Assembly (NCBI GenBank): GCA_028554795.2 | Contig: CM068838.1 | Location: 88,044,944-88,108,943, forward strand | Direction of reading: 5' to 3' | Source: Sinohyriopsis cumingii | Lineage: Eukaryota > Mollusca > Bivalvia > Unionida > Unionidae | DNA length: 64,000 nucleotides | Shown: positions 24,836-37,162 of the stretch, in pieces | Numbering within the stretch: position 1 is the first letter of the stretch | Layout of the letters: the number at the start of each line of letters is the position of its first letter | Translations under genes and position numbers: made by a program | Notes under the pieces: generated by a model | Seen by the model: only the letters and a program-made list of their open reading frames with translations | Told to the model about the DNA's origin: nothing | Database searches by the model: none

Positions 24836-24944
24836 TATATGTCTCTTCCTTGATAATTTGTGTACAAAGACAGACCACAGCACATGCTAGAGCGCAAGAT
24901 ACTGAGGGACTGCTGTGAAAGGGAAGGATATTGACAGTCACGTG

Positions 24945-25480
24945 CAGTGGGGTGGGTTGATATTGAGTCAGATGTGCAGTGGGGTGGCCTGATATTGGCA
25001 GTCAGGTGTGCAGTGGGGTCAGTTGATATTGACAGTCAGATATGCAGTGGGGTGGGTTGATATTGACAGGTGTGCAGTGGGGTGGGGTGATATTGACAGT
25101 CAGATGTGCAGTGGGGTGGGTTAATATTGACAGTCAGGTGTGCAGTTGGGTTGGATGATATTGGCAGTCAGATATGCAGTGGGGTGGGTTGATATTGACA
25201 GTCAGGTGTGCAGTGGGGTGGGTTGATATTGACAGTCAGGGGTGCAGTGGGGTGGGTTGATATTAACAGTCAGATATGCAGTGGGGTGGGTTGATACTGA
25301 CAGTCAGGTGTGCAGTGGGATGGGTTAATATTGACATTCAGATGTGCAGTGGGGTGGGGTGATATTGACAGATGTGCACTGGGGTGGGTTGATATTGACA
25401 GTCAGATATGCAGTGGGGTGGGTTGATATTGACAGTCAGGTGTGCAGTGGGGTGGGTTGATACTGACAGTCAAGAGTGTA
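24945..25480. repeat. 34-bp minisatellite
   Basis: About 16 units containing gtgcagtggggtgggttgat and attgacagtcaga or attgacagtcagg. Two units are shortened to about 26 bp by loss of the gtcag section. The array lies between two pieces of related DNA transposon. Confidence 0.9.
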
Positions 25481-25489
25481 GAGGTGCAG

Positions 25490-25760
25490 GTTAAGTGGTT
25501 TAATACTCGTTTAATAATTGTTTTGAGATTAATTGTGAATAAAACGTTTTTTCTAATCAAGTTCTTTACTTTTTGTATAAATTACCTTTACTTTTTGTAT
25601 AAATTACCTTTATTTTTCGTATAAATTACCATTACTTTTTAATGGATCCAATCTCTGAAAGTTCATTTAAGACCTATTCCAAATGGATTCAACAAACATC
25701 ACATGTACCAAACAAAAACACTGTGCATTACATCACACTCTTTGCATATGAATGTGGAAT
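25490..25760 (+). mobile_element. Diverged fragment of the TA-flanked transposon
   Basis: Similar in order to the inner part of copy 1 (about 23455-23650): tttaataa, ttctaatcaagtt against ttctaatgaagtt, then ccaaatggattcaacaa and atcacatgtac. It contains an extra triplicated 22-bp piece (tactttttgtataaattacc) at 25565-25640. Both ends are missing. Confidence 0.55.
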
Positions 25761-25984
25761 TATTCTAAAGTTACTGTAGAATAAAAAACATGATGTTTTT
25801 GGCAAAAAAACAATGACATTTTTTATTATTAAGATAAGTATCAATGTTGAAAAAAATTATTTAAAAATATTACATTATTAAAATAATGACACTGTGTTTT
25901 CCTTGCAAGTTCCTCCCTGAGCAAACCCAGTGATTATGATAAACCCCTGATTAATGTTAGGTACTTTAATTCTGTTAATAACCA

Positions 25985-26245
25985 CCCATTCAGAATGAGC
26001 AGTGATAGCAATATTTTCAAGATTGCCATTGGGCAGCCATATTGGATGTCCAAGCAGTGTCATTTGCATTTAGGATCAGCTAGACTATAGGATGAACGTG
26101 TGTGTACATTTTCAAGGCAATACGCCAAGAAGTTTAGGAGTTATAGTGATAAAAGTTTTTGGTGCTAGTGGATGGATGGACGGCAGACAATGGACAACAG
26201 ACCTTCCCACAGACTCTACTGCTTGATGGTCAGCAGATCAAATAA
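25985..26245 (+). repeat. Interspersed repeat family C, copy 2
   Basis: Partner of 7020-7285 with ttggatgtcca, gcatttaggatcagcta, ataggatgaacgtgtgtg, agtttaggagt and a ggatggatggacggcagaca section. The two copies share order across about 260 bp. No coding capacity. Confidence 0.65.
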
Positions 26246-26404
26246 AACAATATTTTCTTGTTATTTTGGAAACAGTTATGGACTGGAAGAACATTGAACC
26301 AAATGAAATCATATCTGCAAACCCCCCCCCCCCAAATCTTGGGCAATACCAAAATTTTTTAAATGATTCAGCTTGTTCTCAATACTAAATTTCACCCTTA
26401 AATT

Positions 26405-26490
26405 TAGTACAGTAAAATCCATTTATCTTGACATCTTTGGGACCAAGTAATTCTGTTGACATAAGCAGATGTCAAGATGAGTGGTGGGGA
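26405..26490. repeat. Possible pogo-like terminal fragment
   Basis: Begins tacagtaaaatccatttatc, then ttgacatctttgggaccaag and an internal inverted echo gcagatgtcaagat. This style of terminus (TA followed by cagt-aa-cc) is seen in TA-targeting transposons. The matching second end was not found, so only a remnant is suggested. Confidence 0.3.
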
Positions 26491-27190
26491 TAAAAACAAA
26501 TATCTAAAGTTAGCAGACAAGTGAAATTTGTTTGTTAGCAGGGTTTTCCTTATAAGACGATAGCAGAGTGATTTACCTGGCTACTTTTACTTTACAATCA
26601 GCTACTTTAAAAAAAAATACCTGTATAAACCACGGAGGGAGGCACTTAAACCCCCTGCCTACTTTGGCAATTCACCCTCCAACTTTAAATTTAATGGAAG
26701 GCTCTGTGTAATGGGTAACTTGACATTAATGTGTAGGATTTACACTCTGAGAAAATAAACAATGGAAATTCTGATTAAATGAAGACAAAACCAGTTTGAA
26801 ATGCTTATATACTGACAGCTTACGTTTGTGTTACTTTTGTGTTATACAATCAATAATGCATTAAGTACACAGTTCATGCACATGAAAAAATCCATGAAAA
26901 TGGGTATAGGTCACATGTTAGAAAATTACAGTATCAGTCATACCCCATTAATAAATATACACTGTGTCTAAACACATCTATATAAAAAAAAATGGTAGTC
27001 CTCATTTTACATACTGTATATCCATTTTCAACCGATATGTGTCACTAAACAATTAACTATGATATGTATTGTTGCCATCAGCACGAGGTTGTTTAGTTAT
27101 ATACATGCTACATGTAAATTGACCTAGATTTTGGGCTGACTGAGACAGTAAACGTAACCTTCTTAATGAGTCTACTGATGGGAAAGAGGC

Positions 27191-27304
27191 TACTCACAGG
27201 GAAATAAAAACCTGTCACCAAGTTTTGCTACTCACAGGGAAATAGAAACCTGTCGCCAAGTTTTGCTACTCAAGGGGAAATAAAAACCTGTCACCAAGTT
27301 TTGA
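27191..27304. repeat. Three tandem 38-bp units
   Basis: Units contain tactcacagggaaataaaaa and cctgtcaccaagttttgc. Three copies, with single-base differences. Confidence 0.9.
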
Positions 27305-27699
27305 ATTAATTAAGCACAAGTAAAACTTATACTTTTGTAAAACACCCACAAATTCCAGAATACACTGAGAAATGCATATAATTAAGATTATCTATAATTA
27401 ATACATCAAATTAAAATGGAATTTCAGCATAATTGGATGTTTTTAGCAAAATGGGCGGTGATTGGAAATAACGATAGTTCTGATTTTTATGCAAGCTTCT
27501 GTTTTAGCCTTGACAGTTGTTCTTTCAAGAGTTTGTAAATTTACATTTTATGCTGCCATTTATAGCCATCGTAAGCATAAACAAAGTTCCTTTTTTCCAG
27601 CAAAATAACCTGAAACTTGCAATAGATTTGTTCCTATCAGCGATAACTTTGGGAAATGCAACAAATGATCAGATTTTATTGCTTTTATACAAATTTGGT

Positions 27700-27945
27700 C
27701 TGACATCTTTTGATGAAGGGTTCATTGTTTTAATAAAAGATTGTAGCCAGCTAGTTTTGATGAAGGGTTCATTGTTTTAATAAAAGACTGTAGCCAGCTA
27801 GTTTTGATGAAGGGTTCGTTGCTTTAATAAAAGACTGTAGCCAGCTAGTTTTGATGAAGGGTTCGTTGTTTTAATAAAAGACTGTAGCCAGCTAGTTTTG
27901 ATGAAGGGTTCGTTGTTTCAATAAAAGACTGTAGCCAGCTAGTTT
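27700..27945. repeat. 47-bp minisatellite
   Basis: About five units with agttttgatgaagggttcgt, tgttttaataaaagactgta and gccagct. An 87-codon frame (27517-27780) overlaps the first units and is not supported as a gene. Confidence 0.9.
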
Positions 27946-28004
27946 TGACGAAGGGGGCACATGCTATTGAAGCCGCAGCAAAAATAGACATCTGAGGACC
28001 AAGA

Positions 28005-28452
28005 CATGCAATGACAGCATTACAGCTTGGTGACAACATCAGAGAACTGTACAGCAAAGAAGAGTGGGAACTGGCAGCACTACAGTTTGGTGACAACTTT
28101 AAATAACTGTACAGCAAAGTATGACTGGGAACTGGCAGCATTATAGCTTGGTGACAACATCAGATAGCTGTACAGCAAAGATGAGTGGGAACTGGAAGCA
28201 TTATAACTTGGTGATAGCATTAAATAACTGTATAGCAAAGATGAGTGGGAACTGGCAGCATTATAGCTTGGTGATAGCATTAAATAACTGTACAGCAAAG
28301 ATGAGTGGGAACTGGCAGCATTATAGCTTGGTGACAGCATTAAACAGCTGTACAGCAAAGTATGACTGGGAACTGGCAGCATTATAGCTTGGTGACAACA
28401 TCAGATAACTGTACAGCAAAGAGTGGGAACTGGCAGCATTATATCTTGGTGA
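28005..28452. repeat. 60-bp minisatellite, open on both strands
   Basis: About seven units with ttatagcttggtgacagcat, taaataactgtacagcaaag and atgagtgggaactggcagca. The unit length is a multiple of three, so 20-residue repeats appear in translation on both strands. It merges on the right into a SINE family 1 fragment. Confidence 0.9.
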
Positions 28453-28556
28453 TAGTGTAACAGTTTATAGTGATGTCTAGCACTGGGGCATCATGCTGCA
28501 GACATGTAGCATGATGTCCCACCTAGTCACATTATCCTGACACCAGGCCGACCATG
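28453..28556 (-). mobile_element. SINE family 1, internal fragment
   Basis: Contains cagtttatagtgatgtctag, cactggggcatcatgc, gcatgatgtcccacc and cattatcctgacaccaggcc. Both the tail and the tRNA-like head are absent. Confidence 0.8.
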
Positions 28557-28995
28557 AGTACAGTACATGGGAAGATTCTGGGTTCAAAATCTTCCAGAAG
28601 TGTCCAGGCAGTGATCAAATACAAGATACATGAACTATACACAAGATACCTATTGGTACAAAACATTGTATTTTAAACCCCAAAAAAATGTACCAGTATT
28701 AAAAAGCATGTGCAATTCCAGTGGTGAGTATGACTGATGTCACAAAATCGCATGCATCATAATAAACTCAAACTAATCATGTGAGACTTAACGTTAAGCT
28801 ATATCACAAAACATATTTGCCTAGTATTTCTTTCTCAACAACAAGAAATAGGCCACCATATATAATCTGTTCTGTCTCAGTATTCTTGTGGTTTTTAAAA
28901 AAATGTTTAACGAGAAATTCACTTGTTGGCTGGCAGCAAAACATGCCTGCATATATACTGACTCTAACAAACATTGTGTACATTTGCTAATATGG

Positions 28996-29235
28996 TTGTT
29001 GTTGTTCTAGGGTTTAACGCCATTTTTCAGCACAAGATAGGCTATACATGGTGGCCAGTATAACTGGTGGAGAAAGAACAATGGAAAACCCAGGGAAGAA
29101 CCACCAACCCACGAGAAGCTACTGGCAGTCTTTCCCACATACCCACGCTGGCCGAGCCTTGGTCTCGAACCCATGGAGACAGGTGAGATGGCAGTGATCC
29201 GGAACAGTGAGTGCTTTAGACCACTCGGGGCCCCG
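28996..29235 (-). mobile_element. SINE family 2, full length
   Basis: Starts with (TTG)n, then gggtttaacgccatttttca, ggtggagaaagaac, gctactggcagtctttccca, gggttcgagacc on the minus strand, and ends at the head ggggccccgag (minus). The direct repeat gctaatatgg flanks it at 28986-28995 and 29236-29245. Confidence 0.92.
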
Positions 29236-29245
29236 GCTAATATGG

Positions 29246-30129
29246 CATACTTCTGACAATGAAACTGGATCTAGCATAAGCATTCCTGCATTTACTGTTG
29301 CTAAGTTAGATTTTATGAGCACTTGTTATGTTTTGCCTTTTTTCTGATTTTTTTTTTATTATTACTTAACATCAATAATTAAAGACACTGAACCAACCTT
29401 TCAGGAAATAAGGATATTTGCTGTTTTTAGTCACTTCTCTATGACTTCCTTGTTTATCTGAAAATGACAACCTTGCTGAGATAGCAAATGTATACATATA
29501 TTTAAAAAGAATGTAAAATTTATAGACAATCCCATGTATGTAGGTATGTGCCTTAATTGACCTGTCAAATGAGAAGGAAGTGAAGTTTGATAATTTGTTC
29601 ATGCCACCATGATACAGCAATATGTAAAGATAAATTTGGCAAAAATACCACAAGCATGTACAAGTAAAAAAAACTTTATCATGATCAAACTAAGAACTAA
29701 TAAATACATGTGTAAAATACTGTAATGACTAAGTCTTGGGACATTATTAGTCTTGGGACACCCTAAATTATTTTAAAAAGTATATTTTTTATGACCTATA
29801 CAAGTAAGGACACAAAATTAAGCAATTTATTCTTCTACTGTAATTCTTGGGGCACCGTCAACATTTTTTTCTACTAATCAATCAATGTATTTTCTTGATT
29901 GTACAACATTTTAGAAAAGTAAGTTACCATGGTTGTTAAGGGACTATCATTATGAATTATTACATGGGAATGTTACAAATTGATATAATTTGTTTGAAAA
30001 GTCAATAAATATATATTTATTTTTCCTGTTTGCTTATTATTTATACCCCATTCAAATATGTAAAATTGGATTGATGACAAGAGCACCAACTTTCACTGCC
30101 CTATCATAAGGATAAATGCAGAAAAGTGT
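29246..30129. other. Unique sequence, nothing recognised
   Basis: No supported gene. The 93-codon minus frame at 29372-29653 has no recognisable motif. Confidence 0.4.
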
Positions 30130-31075
30130 AAAAAATGAAAAGTGACTTCGGCATTGGTGATAAAACCAGGACTGTGATATGACTGGCATACCATCAAAAC
30201 GAAAAGTGACTTTGTCATTGCTAATAAAACCAGGACTATGATATGACTGGCATACCATCAAAACAAAAAGTGACTTTGACATTGCTGATAAAACCAGGAC
30301 TGTGATATGACTGGCATACCATCAAAACAAAAAGTGACTTTGACATTGCTGATAAAACCAGGACTGTGATATGACTGGCATACCATCAAAACAAAAAGTG
30401 ACTTTGACATTGCTGATAAAACCAGGACTGTGATATGACTGGCATACCATCAAAATGAAAAGTGACTTTGGCATTGCTGATAAAACCAGGACTGTGATAT
30501 GACTGGCATACCATCAAAATGAAAAGTGACTTTGGCATTGCTGATAAAACCAGGACTGTGATATGACTGGCATACCATCAAAATGAAAAGTGACTTTGGC
30601 ATTGCTGATAAAACCAGGACTGTGATATGACTGGCATACCATCAAAATGAAAAGTGACTTTGGCATTGCTGATAAAACCAGGACTGTGATATGACTGGCA
30701 TACCATCAAAATGAAAAGTGACTTTGGCATTGCTGATAAAACCAGGACTGTGATATGACTGGCATACCATCAAAATGAAAAGTGACTTTGACATTGCTGA
30801 TAAAACCAGGACTATGATATGACTGGCATACCATCAAAATGAAAAGTGACTTTGACATTGCTGATAAAACCAGGACTGTGATATGACTGGCATACCATCA
30901 AAACAAAAAGTGACTTTGACATTGCTGATAAAACCAGGACTGTGATATGACTGGCATACCATCAAAATGAAAAGTGACTTTGGCATTGCTGATAAAACCA
31001 GGACTGTGATATGACTGGCATACCATCAAAATGAAAAGTGACTTTGGCATTGGTGATAAAACCAGGACTATGATT
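30130..31075. repeat. 64-bp minisatellite
   Basis: Nearly fifteen units with gtgactttggcattgctgat, aaaaccaggactgtgatatg and actggcataccatcaaaa. Neighbouring units share variants: a block at 30260-30420 has caaaaag with gacattg, and the central block has tgaaaag with ggcattg. This suggests local spread of unit types. Confidence 0.93.
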
Positions 31076-31499
31076 CTTCTTCCACTTACAGTGATCTTCA
31101 TCTCAAAACTGATTGGATTTTTTCTTAACCAAAGTGATATCCACACAAGTTTGATCCAGGTCTGTATACAGAGATAAAGTTAATGTGAGCAAATCATTTT
31201 TAATTTTTCAATTATACACTTATTCACTTTTTGATCTCCAAACACAGAATTCCTTACCCCAAGTGCAAGTTATTTACAATGTTTGATACTGAAGATGGCA
31301 AAGAAGCTACTGTGCAGAAACCATTTTTCTTCTTTCAGTCAGTGACCTTGCATTTTGACCTGTTGGTTTTGAAATCATTACAGTTCTTCCTAACCTCAAC
31401 TATAATGTTTAGTAACTGCACATGGTGGAGAAGTTGAGTTAATCCCAAAATCAATAGGGTTCAGACAACATAACATAAAATTCAATATATATCATGATG

Positions 31500-31835
31500 A
31501 CACATGACACAGACCCTGAAGACAAGACTCCCAATGTGGTACACAACACCTGTAATGGTTATATATAGTACAAGTAGTACATAACATGCCTTCTAGTGAT
31601 GTTGCCATGTAATATGTAAAATACTGATTTCATGACCTTGACCTTGAAGATAATACCCCCAATACCGTATATAGCACATATTCTGGCAATGATGAATAAT
31701 ACATATACCAAGTAATACATATACCAAGCTTCATCCCTTTATCTCAAAAAGCTTTCAAGTTATACAGCATTAGCTAAAGTACCAAGAATAATGTAAAATA
31801 CAGAGTCATGACCTTGACCTTAAAGATGGACAACC
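31500..31835. repeat. Decayed dispersed repeat with paired gaccttgacctt phrases
   Basis: Two loosely similar monomers, each with atgaccttgaccttgaagat or atgaccttgaccttaaagat, followed by text such as ataccaagcttcatcccttt. Such monomers are common in molluscan genomes. There is no coding content. Confidence 0.5.
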
Positions 31836-31844
31836 CAAAGGTGT

Positions 31845-32084
31845 GTAGGTGTGTGATCTGGATTTTTAACATAGCTTTAAAAAAATTTCAGTCATATCGC
31901 TACAATGTCTGCAGTGTGGCAGTTTATAGTGATGTCTAGCACTGGGGCATCATGCCGCAGACATGTACCATGATGTCCCATCCAGTCACATTATCCTGAC
32001 ACCAGGCCGACCAGTCCTAACACTAACCTCTTAAGGTTGAGTGCCAAGTGGGGCAACTGTCAGTACCATTTTTGTTAAGTCTTT
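31845..32084 (-). mobile_element. SINE family 1, head missing
   Basis: A GT-rich start, gatctggatttttaacatag, gatgtctagcactggggcat, the hairpin arms catcatgc and catgatg, cattatcctgacaccaggcc and ctcttaaggttgag, ending near gtaccatttttgttaagtc. Flanks carry aaaggtgtgtaggtg (left) and aaaggggtaggtg (right), probably an aged target-site duplication. Confidence 0.82.
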
Positions 32085-32456
32085 CAAAGGGGTAGGTGAC
32101 ATACTTTCTAGTAACGATGAATATGCAAACCAAATTTACTTCCATAATCTAAAATGGCTTTGACGTTACAGAGCAGAAGTTAAGGTGACAAAAGGAAAAA
32201 CATCTGGACTATTAGGTCCCCTTCGTTTCTTTGAAAAGGTAGGAAATAATTAAAAGGAAAGAAAAATCCTACAACGTAATCCTTTATGCAGTGTTTAGGA
32301 AATGGATCAGCTGGTACATTTTTAAATTTAGCTAAAAGATTTTCAGAATTGGGTGCACCTATGTAAAAAGAAATTTAAACAAGTTCAAACAGAAAAGCAA
32401 CTACCTTGTAGCAGCACCTAAATTAAAATAAGTAAAGGAAATGCAATGATGTATTA

Positions 32457-32522
<66 letters not shown>
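32457..32522. repeat. (TA)n microsatellite
   Basis: About 33 TA dinucleotides, followed by a short tctctatctctc tract. Confidence 0.95.
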
Positions 32523-32527
<5 letters not shown>

Positions 32528-32943
32528 ATCTCTCACTGCTCCAGTGCTATAGAACAGGTGTGACACTCCTGTATGACTCGAATGACCAAAAAAATTACAA
32601 ATGATAATAAATCATATATTACAGCTTATATAATTCTGATACGGAAGTGTCAGTAATATTAAGTTACATGACACACCTTCTAGTGATGTTAGTAATATTA
32701 AGCAATTATAGACAAAAGGATGTCCTGTAGGGAGTACAGGGATTTACAAATCAAGTTGCCCAACTCACAGGACAAGTTAAAATTTATCTCTGGCAAGCTC
32801 AAGTTCCCAAATAACTTGCCCGTGGGCAAGTACAAAAAAACTGAGTTGGGGTTTGTAAGTGTTCTGTTACTAACTAAAGCCAGTCTTGACAAATAAAGAA
32901 TAAATATTGGTATTCTAACTTGTCATTACATTTTAATCACAAT

Positions 32944-34271
32944 CAGGGATGGTCCTGGCTTTTAAAAAGCTGTCGCCAAAAAAATCGCCAACCTCAATAT
33001 TTTGTCGCCAATTTTCAAAAAGTGTCGCCAAAAAAAGTAGTGTACAGTTTTCCAAGTGTTAATTTAGTCTATTAATGTAACAGGCAATGAAAATTACAAA
33101 AGATGGATTAGTTAATACTTTAATTACAACAAGCATTAACAAAATGTTACAAAGTGTTACATGAAGATCCGTCGCGATTTTAGGGCTGCCCACTTGTTGA
33201 ATGCAGTTTCAAAGTCTAATTTTTCACATCTGTACATGCTGATTCTCATTAAATTCTCGAGAGATGAGATGCAGAGCTTATTTCTGATGTCAGTTTTTAT
33301 GAGGTTCATCTTACTGAATCCACGTTCACAGTCCTCAGTGCTGACAGGTGACACTAGTAGTCTCTCAGCAGACCCCCCCCCTTTTATGGCTAGCTTCACA
33401 AAGCTTGTAGCGAATTGCTTCCTAAATCCCAAGAATGATCACTGAATGCTGTATAAATTTTCTCGACAAGAAAAATATGATCTCCATTCCCACGAATGAA
33501 ACTTACACGAGTCAACACCTGGCAATATTGGACCGTATATATAAGCATAAATTCACACCCAATTTAGGGATTCTTTCACTCCTGTATTTTGAGAAATAAA
33601 TACTTATTATTAATTATGCAAAACTGTTTTTTTTTGCTATTTCTTGTTGCGGAGTTTAAGTCTCTGCTGCCGTAACACGGGACTGATGGCAAAAGGAAAA
33701 GATCAATGAGTAAAATGCTGCACTGGTGACAGATGTAATTGTGCTTGAGATTTTTTCCATTTGCTTTGTATTTATACACAGTAGTCGGTACTTCAAAGGT
33801 TATCAGTTTTCTATGAAGGTTCAGCAAAACTATTGTATTGGTATATGTATAAAAAAAACCCAGAAGGATTAGCCATTCAATTAATTGTATCTGTTCTATT
33901 CGCGTCTTCAGAAGTCGGTCAGTTGTAGGTATAGTGCGGTAGCATGATTGACTGTATCGCAGCATACAGTACTCAGCCCAGATGTCAGCATAAGCAGATT
34001 ATGATGTAACAATGCACTGTAAAGATGGGGTTGTCAATAAGAACAAAGGATTGTTTGTGTAACAGATTGATTCCAATGCATTGCTTAGTCAAGTTTGTGG
34101 CTTCCTTTCGTTCTGCCTTTTAATTTATCCAGTCCAAATCCATGATTGTATGTACAAATTAAATAACCAAAAAGTATGTAGCCAAAAAAATCGCCAGATG
34201 GGATATTTTTGTCGCCAATAAGAAAAAAAAATCGCAATTTGCGACACTGGCAAAGCCCAGGACGATCCCTG
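32944..34271 (-). mobile_element. hAT-type DNA transposon, decayed
   Basis: The left end cagggatggtcctggc and the reverse-complemented right end cagggatcgtcctggg form a terminal inverted repeat of about 17 bp in the CAGGG style of hAT elements. The direct repeat acaat flanks the element (32939-32943 and 34272-34276). Both subterminal regions contain tgtcgc and aaaaaatcgc phrases. Inside, on the minus strand, is a hAT dimerisation-domain fragment. At 1.3 kb the element is too short for a complete transposase, so it is an internally deleted copy. Confidence 0.82.
33157..33432 (-). pseudogene. hAT transposase C-terminal dimerisation fragment
   Basis: About 91 residues containing VSTEDCERGFSKMNLIKTD, RNKLCISSLENLMRIS and a final F-x-x-A-x-x-x-W pattern. 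This is the hAT-family C-terminal dimerisation region, of the subtype also seen in domesticated zinc-finger proteins such as ZNF862. The DDE catalytic region and BED finger are missing. It lies between the hAT terminal inverted repeats and in the same element, so it is a transposon remnant and not a host gene. An opposite-strand frame at 33161-33445 is its shadow. Confidence 0.8.
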
Positions 34272-34496
34272 ACAATATCTGTATGTACCTGGGATTAGCA
34301 AATGTTCAGGTCCGTAACCTTGCTGTTTGTTAGCTGGCAGAGTATCAAGATTGTTTTGATGCATGTTGCTGTCAATAGGTGAGTATGGAGGTAACTGTTA
34401 ATATATTTCATTGATAAGGTTTATTTTGGAGGTTAAAAAGCACTCATCACAATTAACTGACAAGATTTCATTCAAAGCATGATTGATGACCTGAAA

Positions 34497-34745
34497 ATTT
34501 AACACCCTCATGTGGCATTTTAATCTGTTGTTTATGTTGTTTATGTGGTACATACCAGGAGACCTAAATTTAACACCCTCATGTGGCATTTTAATCTGTT
34601 GTTTATGTGGTACATACCAGGAGACCTAAATTTAACACCCTCATGTGGCATTTTTAATCTGTTGTTTATGTGGTACATACCAGGAGACCTAAATTTAACA
34701 CCCTCATGTGGCATTTTTAATCTGTTATTTATGTGGTAATTAAGA
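34497..34745. repeat. 62-bp minisatellite, four units
   Basis: Units contain aacaccctcatgtggcattt, taatctgttgtttatgtggt and acataccaggagacctaaat. The first unit has an extra tttatgttg insert and the last is shortened. Confidence 0.9.
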
Positions 34746-34991
34746 GGAGACCTAAAAGTAAATACTGCTTGGCAAACAATTAAATAGATAAGAATATGGG
34801 TTCTCAATCTCAAAATTTGGCTTATCAAATATTTTGGGCATGTCAGTGATTTCAAGGTGGCTAGATGATAATTGGAAGCAGAAGCAGACATGTGAGTGGA
34901 CATAACATGCCCCAGAAAAACCTGAGAGAGTGAAATCATACACTATTTTGTGACAATTTCAGTGCAGCACTTAATTTGACATTGTTTTGCA

Positions 34992-35240
34992 GAGGGCCCC
35001 AAGTGACCAAGTGGTCTAAAGCACTCATTATTATGGATCACTGCCATCTCACCTTTGTCTGCATGGGTTCGAGCCTTGGATTCGGCTAATGTGGTTATGT
35101 GAGAAAGCTTGCCAGTAGCTTCTCGTGGGTCGGTGGTTCTTTCCAGGGTTTTCCCAGGTTCTTCCTCCACCATTTATACTGGCCGCCATGTATAGCCTAT
35201 CCTGTGTTGAAAAATGGCATTAAACCCTACAACAACAACC
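34992..35240 (+). mobile_element. SINE family 2, full length, plus orientation
   Basis: The head agagggccccaagtgacc is followed by the A-box-like agtggtctaaagcactc, the B-box-like gggttcgagcc, gaaagcttgccagtagct, gttcttcctccacc and the tail aaatggcattaaaccctac(aac)n. A near-perfect target-site duplication ttgttttgca/ttgttttcca lies at 34982-34991 and 35241-35250. Confidence 0.92.
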
Positions 35241-35250
35241 TTGTTTTCCA

Positions 35251-36713
35251 TCTCGGATGAAAAATTTAATGTGCATGATCATTTGAACTTGAAGCTAAAA
35301 GTTAAAGAATAATGTTATGTATGAATTCATGATTAAAATTAAAATAATGCAGCTCTGTCATTGACTGTTTATTATTATCATGTCCTTATAGGGGGCATTC
35401 AGTACACGAATATTCATTCCCTTTAGAGAGACATTTTCTCAGAATGAGAACAAATCCATATTAGTAAAATGCCTACTTCAAGAATTCTATATCATAACAA
35501 AGAACTATATTTAATTTAATTTCTGACACTGGAAATTCTGGAAGCAACTGTTTGGATTGTACGTCTTGTGATCTAAATAAATTAAATCATAATTCTGTGT
35601 TATAAAGTCTAATCTTAAGAAATACATTAACCACGTTTACAATTAATCTTTGCATATGTCTGTTCTTAACAATGAGTAACACACATCAATTCTATTTAAC
35701 TAAATATGAAGAATATGCCATAACTTTAATAACCAAGAATGAATAAAAATTATTGGAATTTATTCGGACTTATTTTCAGAACAAAACCAATTATATGATA
35801 ATAACCAACTATGTGTCACACTGGCACATAAGCTGACTTCCATTTCTGCAGCGATAACACAACTACATTTTCCCACCAGCCACTAAACAAATTGCTTTGA
35901 TTCTGCAACCTAATGATAAAAACTGCCTCTCGTTTAAAATTCACATATTGAAACCTTGGAGTTGCAACATGACTGGATTTAATAGTACAAGGGAGATAAG
36001 AAATATCTGCACATTGATTCACATGATAATCCTTCATCTGAACAATAATCATGGAGCAAAAATTCAGTTTGTTTAGACTGAATGGTCAATGTAGATTTGT
36101 TCTATTGACCATTTAAGGTAGGTAGAAACCACTGTTTGGTGACAAAACACCTGGCTACTGAGGCCAGATGACTGTTTCATACAGGACATTTATATAGAAA
36201 ATGTGCCAGGGACAGGGGGACTAGAATGGCTAGCGTAATGTATTTTCATCTTAACTTGTCTTTGGTATCACATCAAAATGGGGATACATTTTTTTTAAAA
36301 GTTAAAATGCATGTAAATCCAACCTGCAGTCACAGTCATGTTAAGACAACTCATTTTGTCAACTGTCTAAGCAAACACTAAGAACACAGTCACTTCCAAA
36401 TCCAAAGAGAGAGAGAGAGAGATAGAGTGAGAGTACTATAGGACGACTTATCAAGGCACACGTGTATAATACTTATGGCTGTCATGACTGAAAATATGAT
36501 TTGCACCAAAGTGCATTTTGAAACTTTCTTTACAAACCTTACATTCCAGTCAACACATCATCCATTTATATTGGCCATATATCACTCATCTAGCTGACAA
36601 ATCTCACAGATGACCATTTCACTACACAGGTTTATGTAGCATTAAAAGAACACAACCGATGCAAACTATCTCCCAACTTTATATCATGTCAAGTTCACCT
36701 ATTTTAATGGAAG
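35251..36713. other. Mostly unique sequence, nothing recognised
   Basis: Contains a (GA)n run near 36407-36421. The 78-codon minus frame at 35816-36052 has no recognisable domain, and no splice-compatible link to the host gene could be shown. Confidence 0.4.
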
Positions 36714-36850
36714 CTGCAGTGGCTCAGTGGTTAGCAGGCAAGAGTCATGACTGAAAGGGTGTAGGTTTGAATCCTACCATTGGACAAACCCTGGTCTATA
36801 CTGGGCTAGCCATTTTACTCCAACTGCCTTGGCACGAAATAACCTACTCT
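36714..36850 (+). mobile_element. tRNA-like SINE head, third type
   Basis: Shows an A-box-like tggctcagtggttagcagg and a B-box-like gtaggtttgaatcctac in which the five outer bases pair perfectly, like a T-arm. The acceptor stem does not form, so it is not a functional tRNA. The downstream sequence does not match SINE families 1 or 2. Confidence 0.55.
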
Positions 36851-37162
36851 GCCACAAAGCCAAACCTGTTTAGTCATAGTCTGATACAAGTTTTGTCCAA
36901 AGATATAGCTAATACGCAACAAGCAAAGCTTTGATTGTGATCTAGAGTGACATGACTTTCACATCAATTAAAAGTATAATTAAACAAAAATCTTTTTTAT
37001 GTTATGGTTTTCATTACTTCTGATAAGCAAATCTGGAGATATTTCAGAAGCAATGTACAGTGAGGTATTCTTTTTATTGCTAAAAGCTACAAATACAAAA
37101 TATAAATTCCAAATAATTTGTTTGTAATGAATATGACATGCCATAAAAAACTGCACCATATA

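Noticed and set aside
32700-32930. A small gene with a cttgcccgtgggcaag core
   Set aside because: The core is a palindrome within an AT-rich decayed repeat. The 64-codon frame across it has no other support.
33161-33445. A plus-strand gene of 94 codons
   Set aside because: It is the antisense shadow of the hAT transposase fragment on the minus strand.
35816-36052. A further exon of the host gene
   Set aside because: Codon content looks plausible, but there is no recognisable family motif, and I could not pair it by splice phase to exon D.
36714-36790. A functional tRNA gene
   Set aside because: The T-arm pairs, but no acceptor stem forms with the flanking bases, and no convincing anticodon arm is present. 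A SINE head is the better reading.
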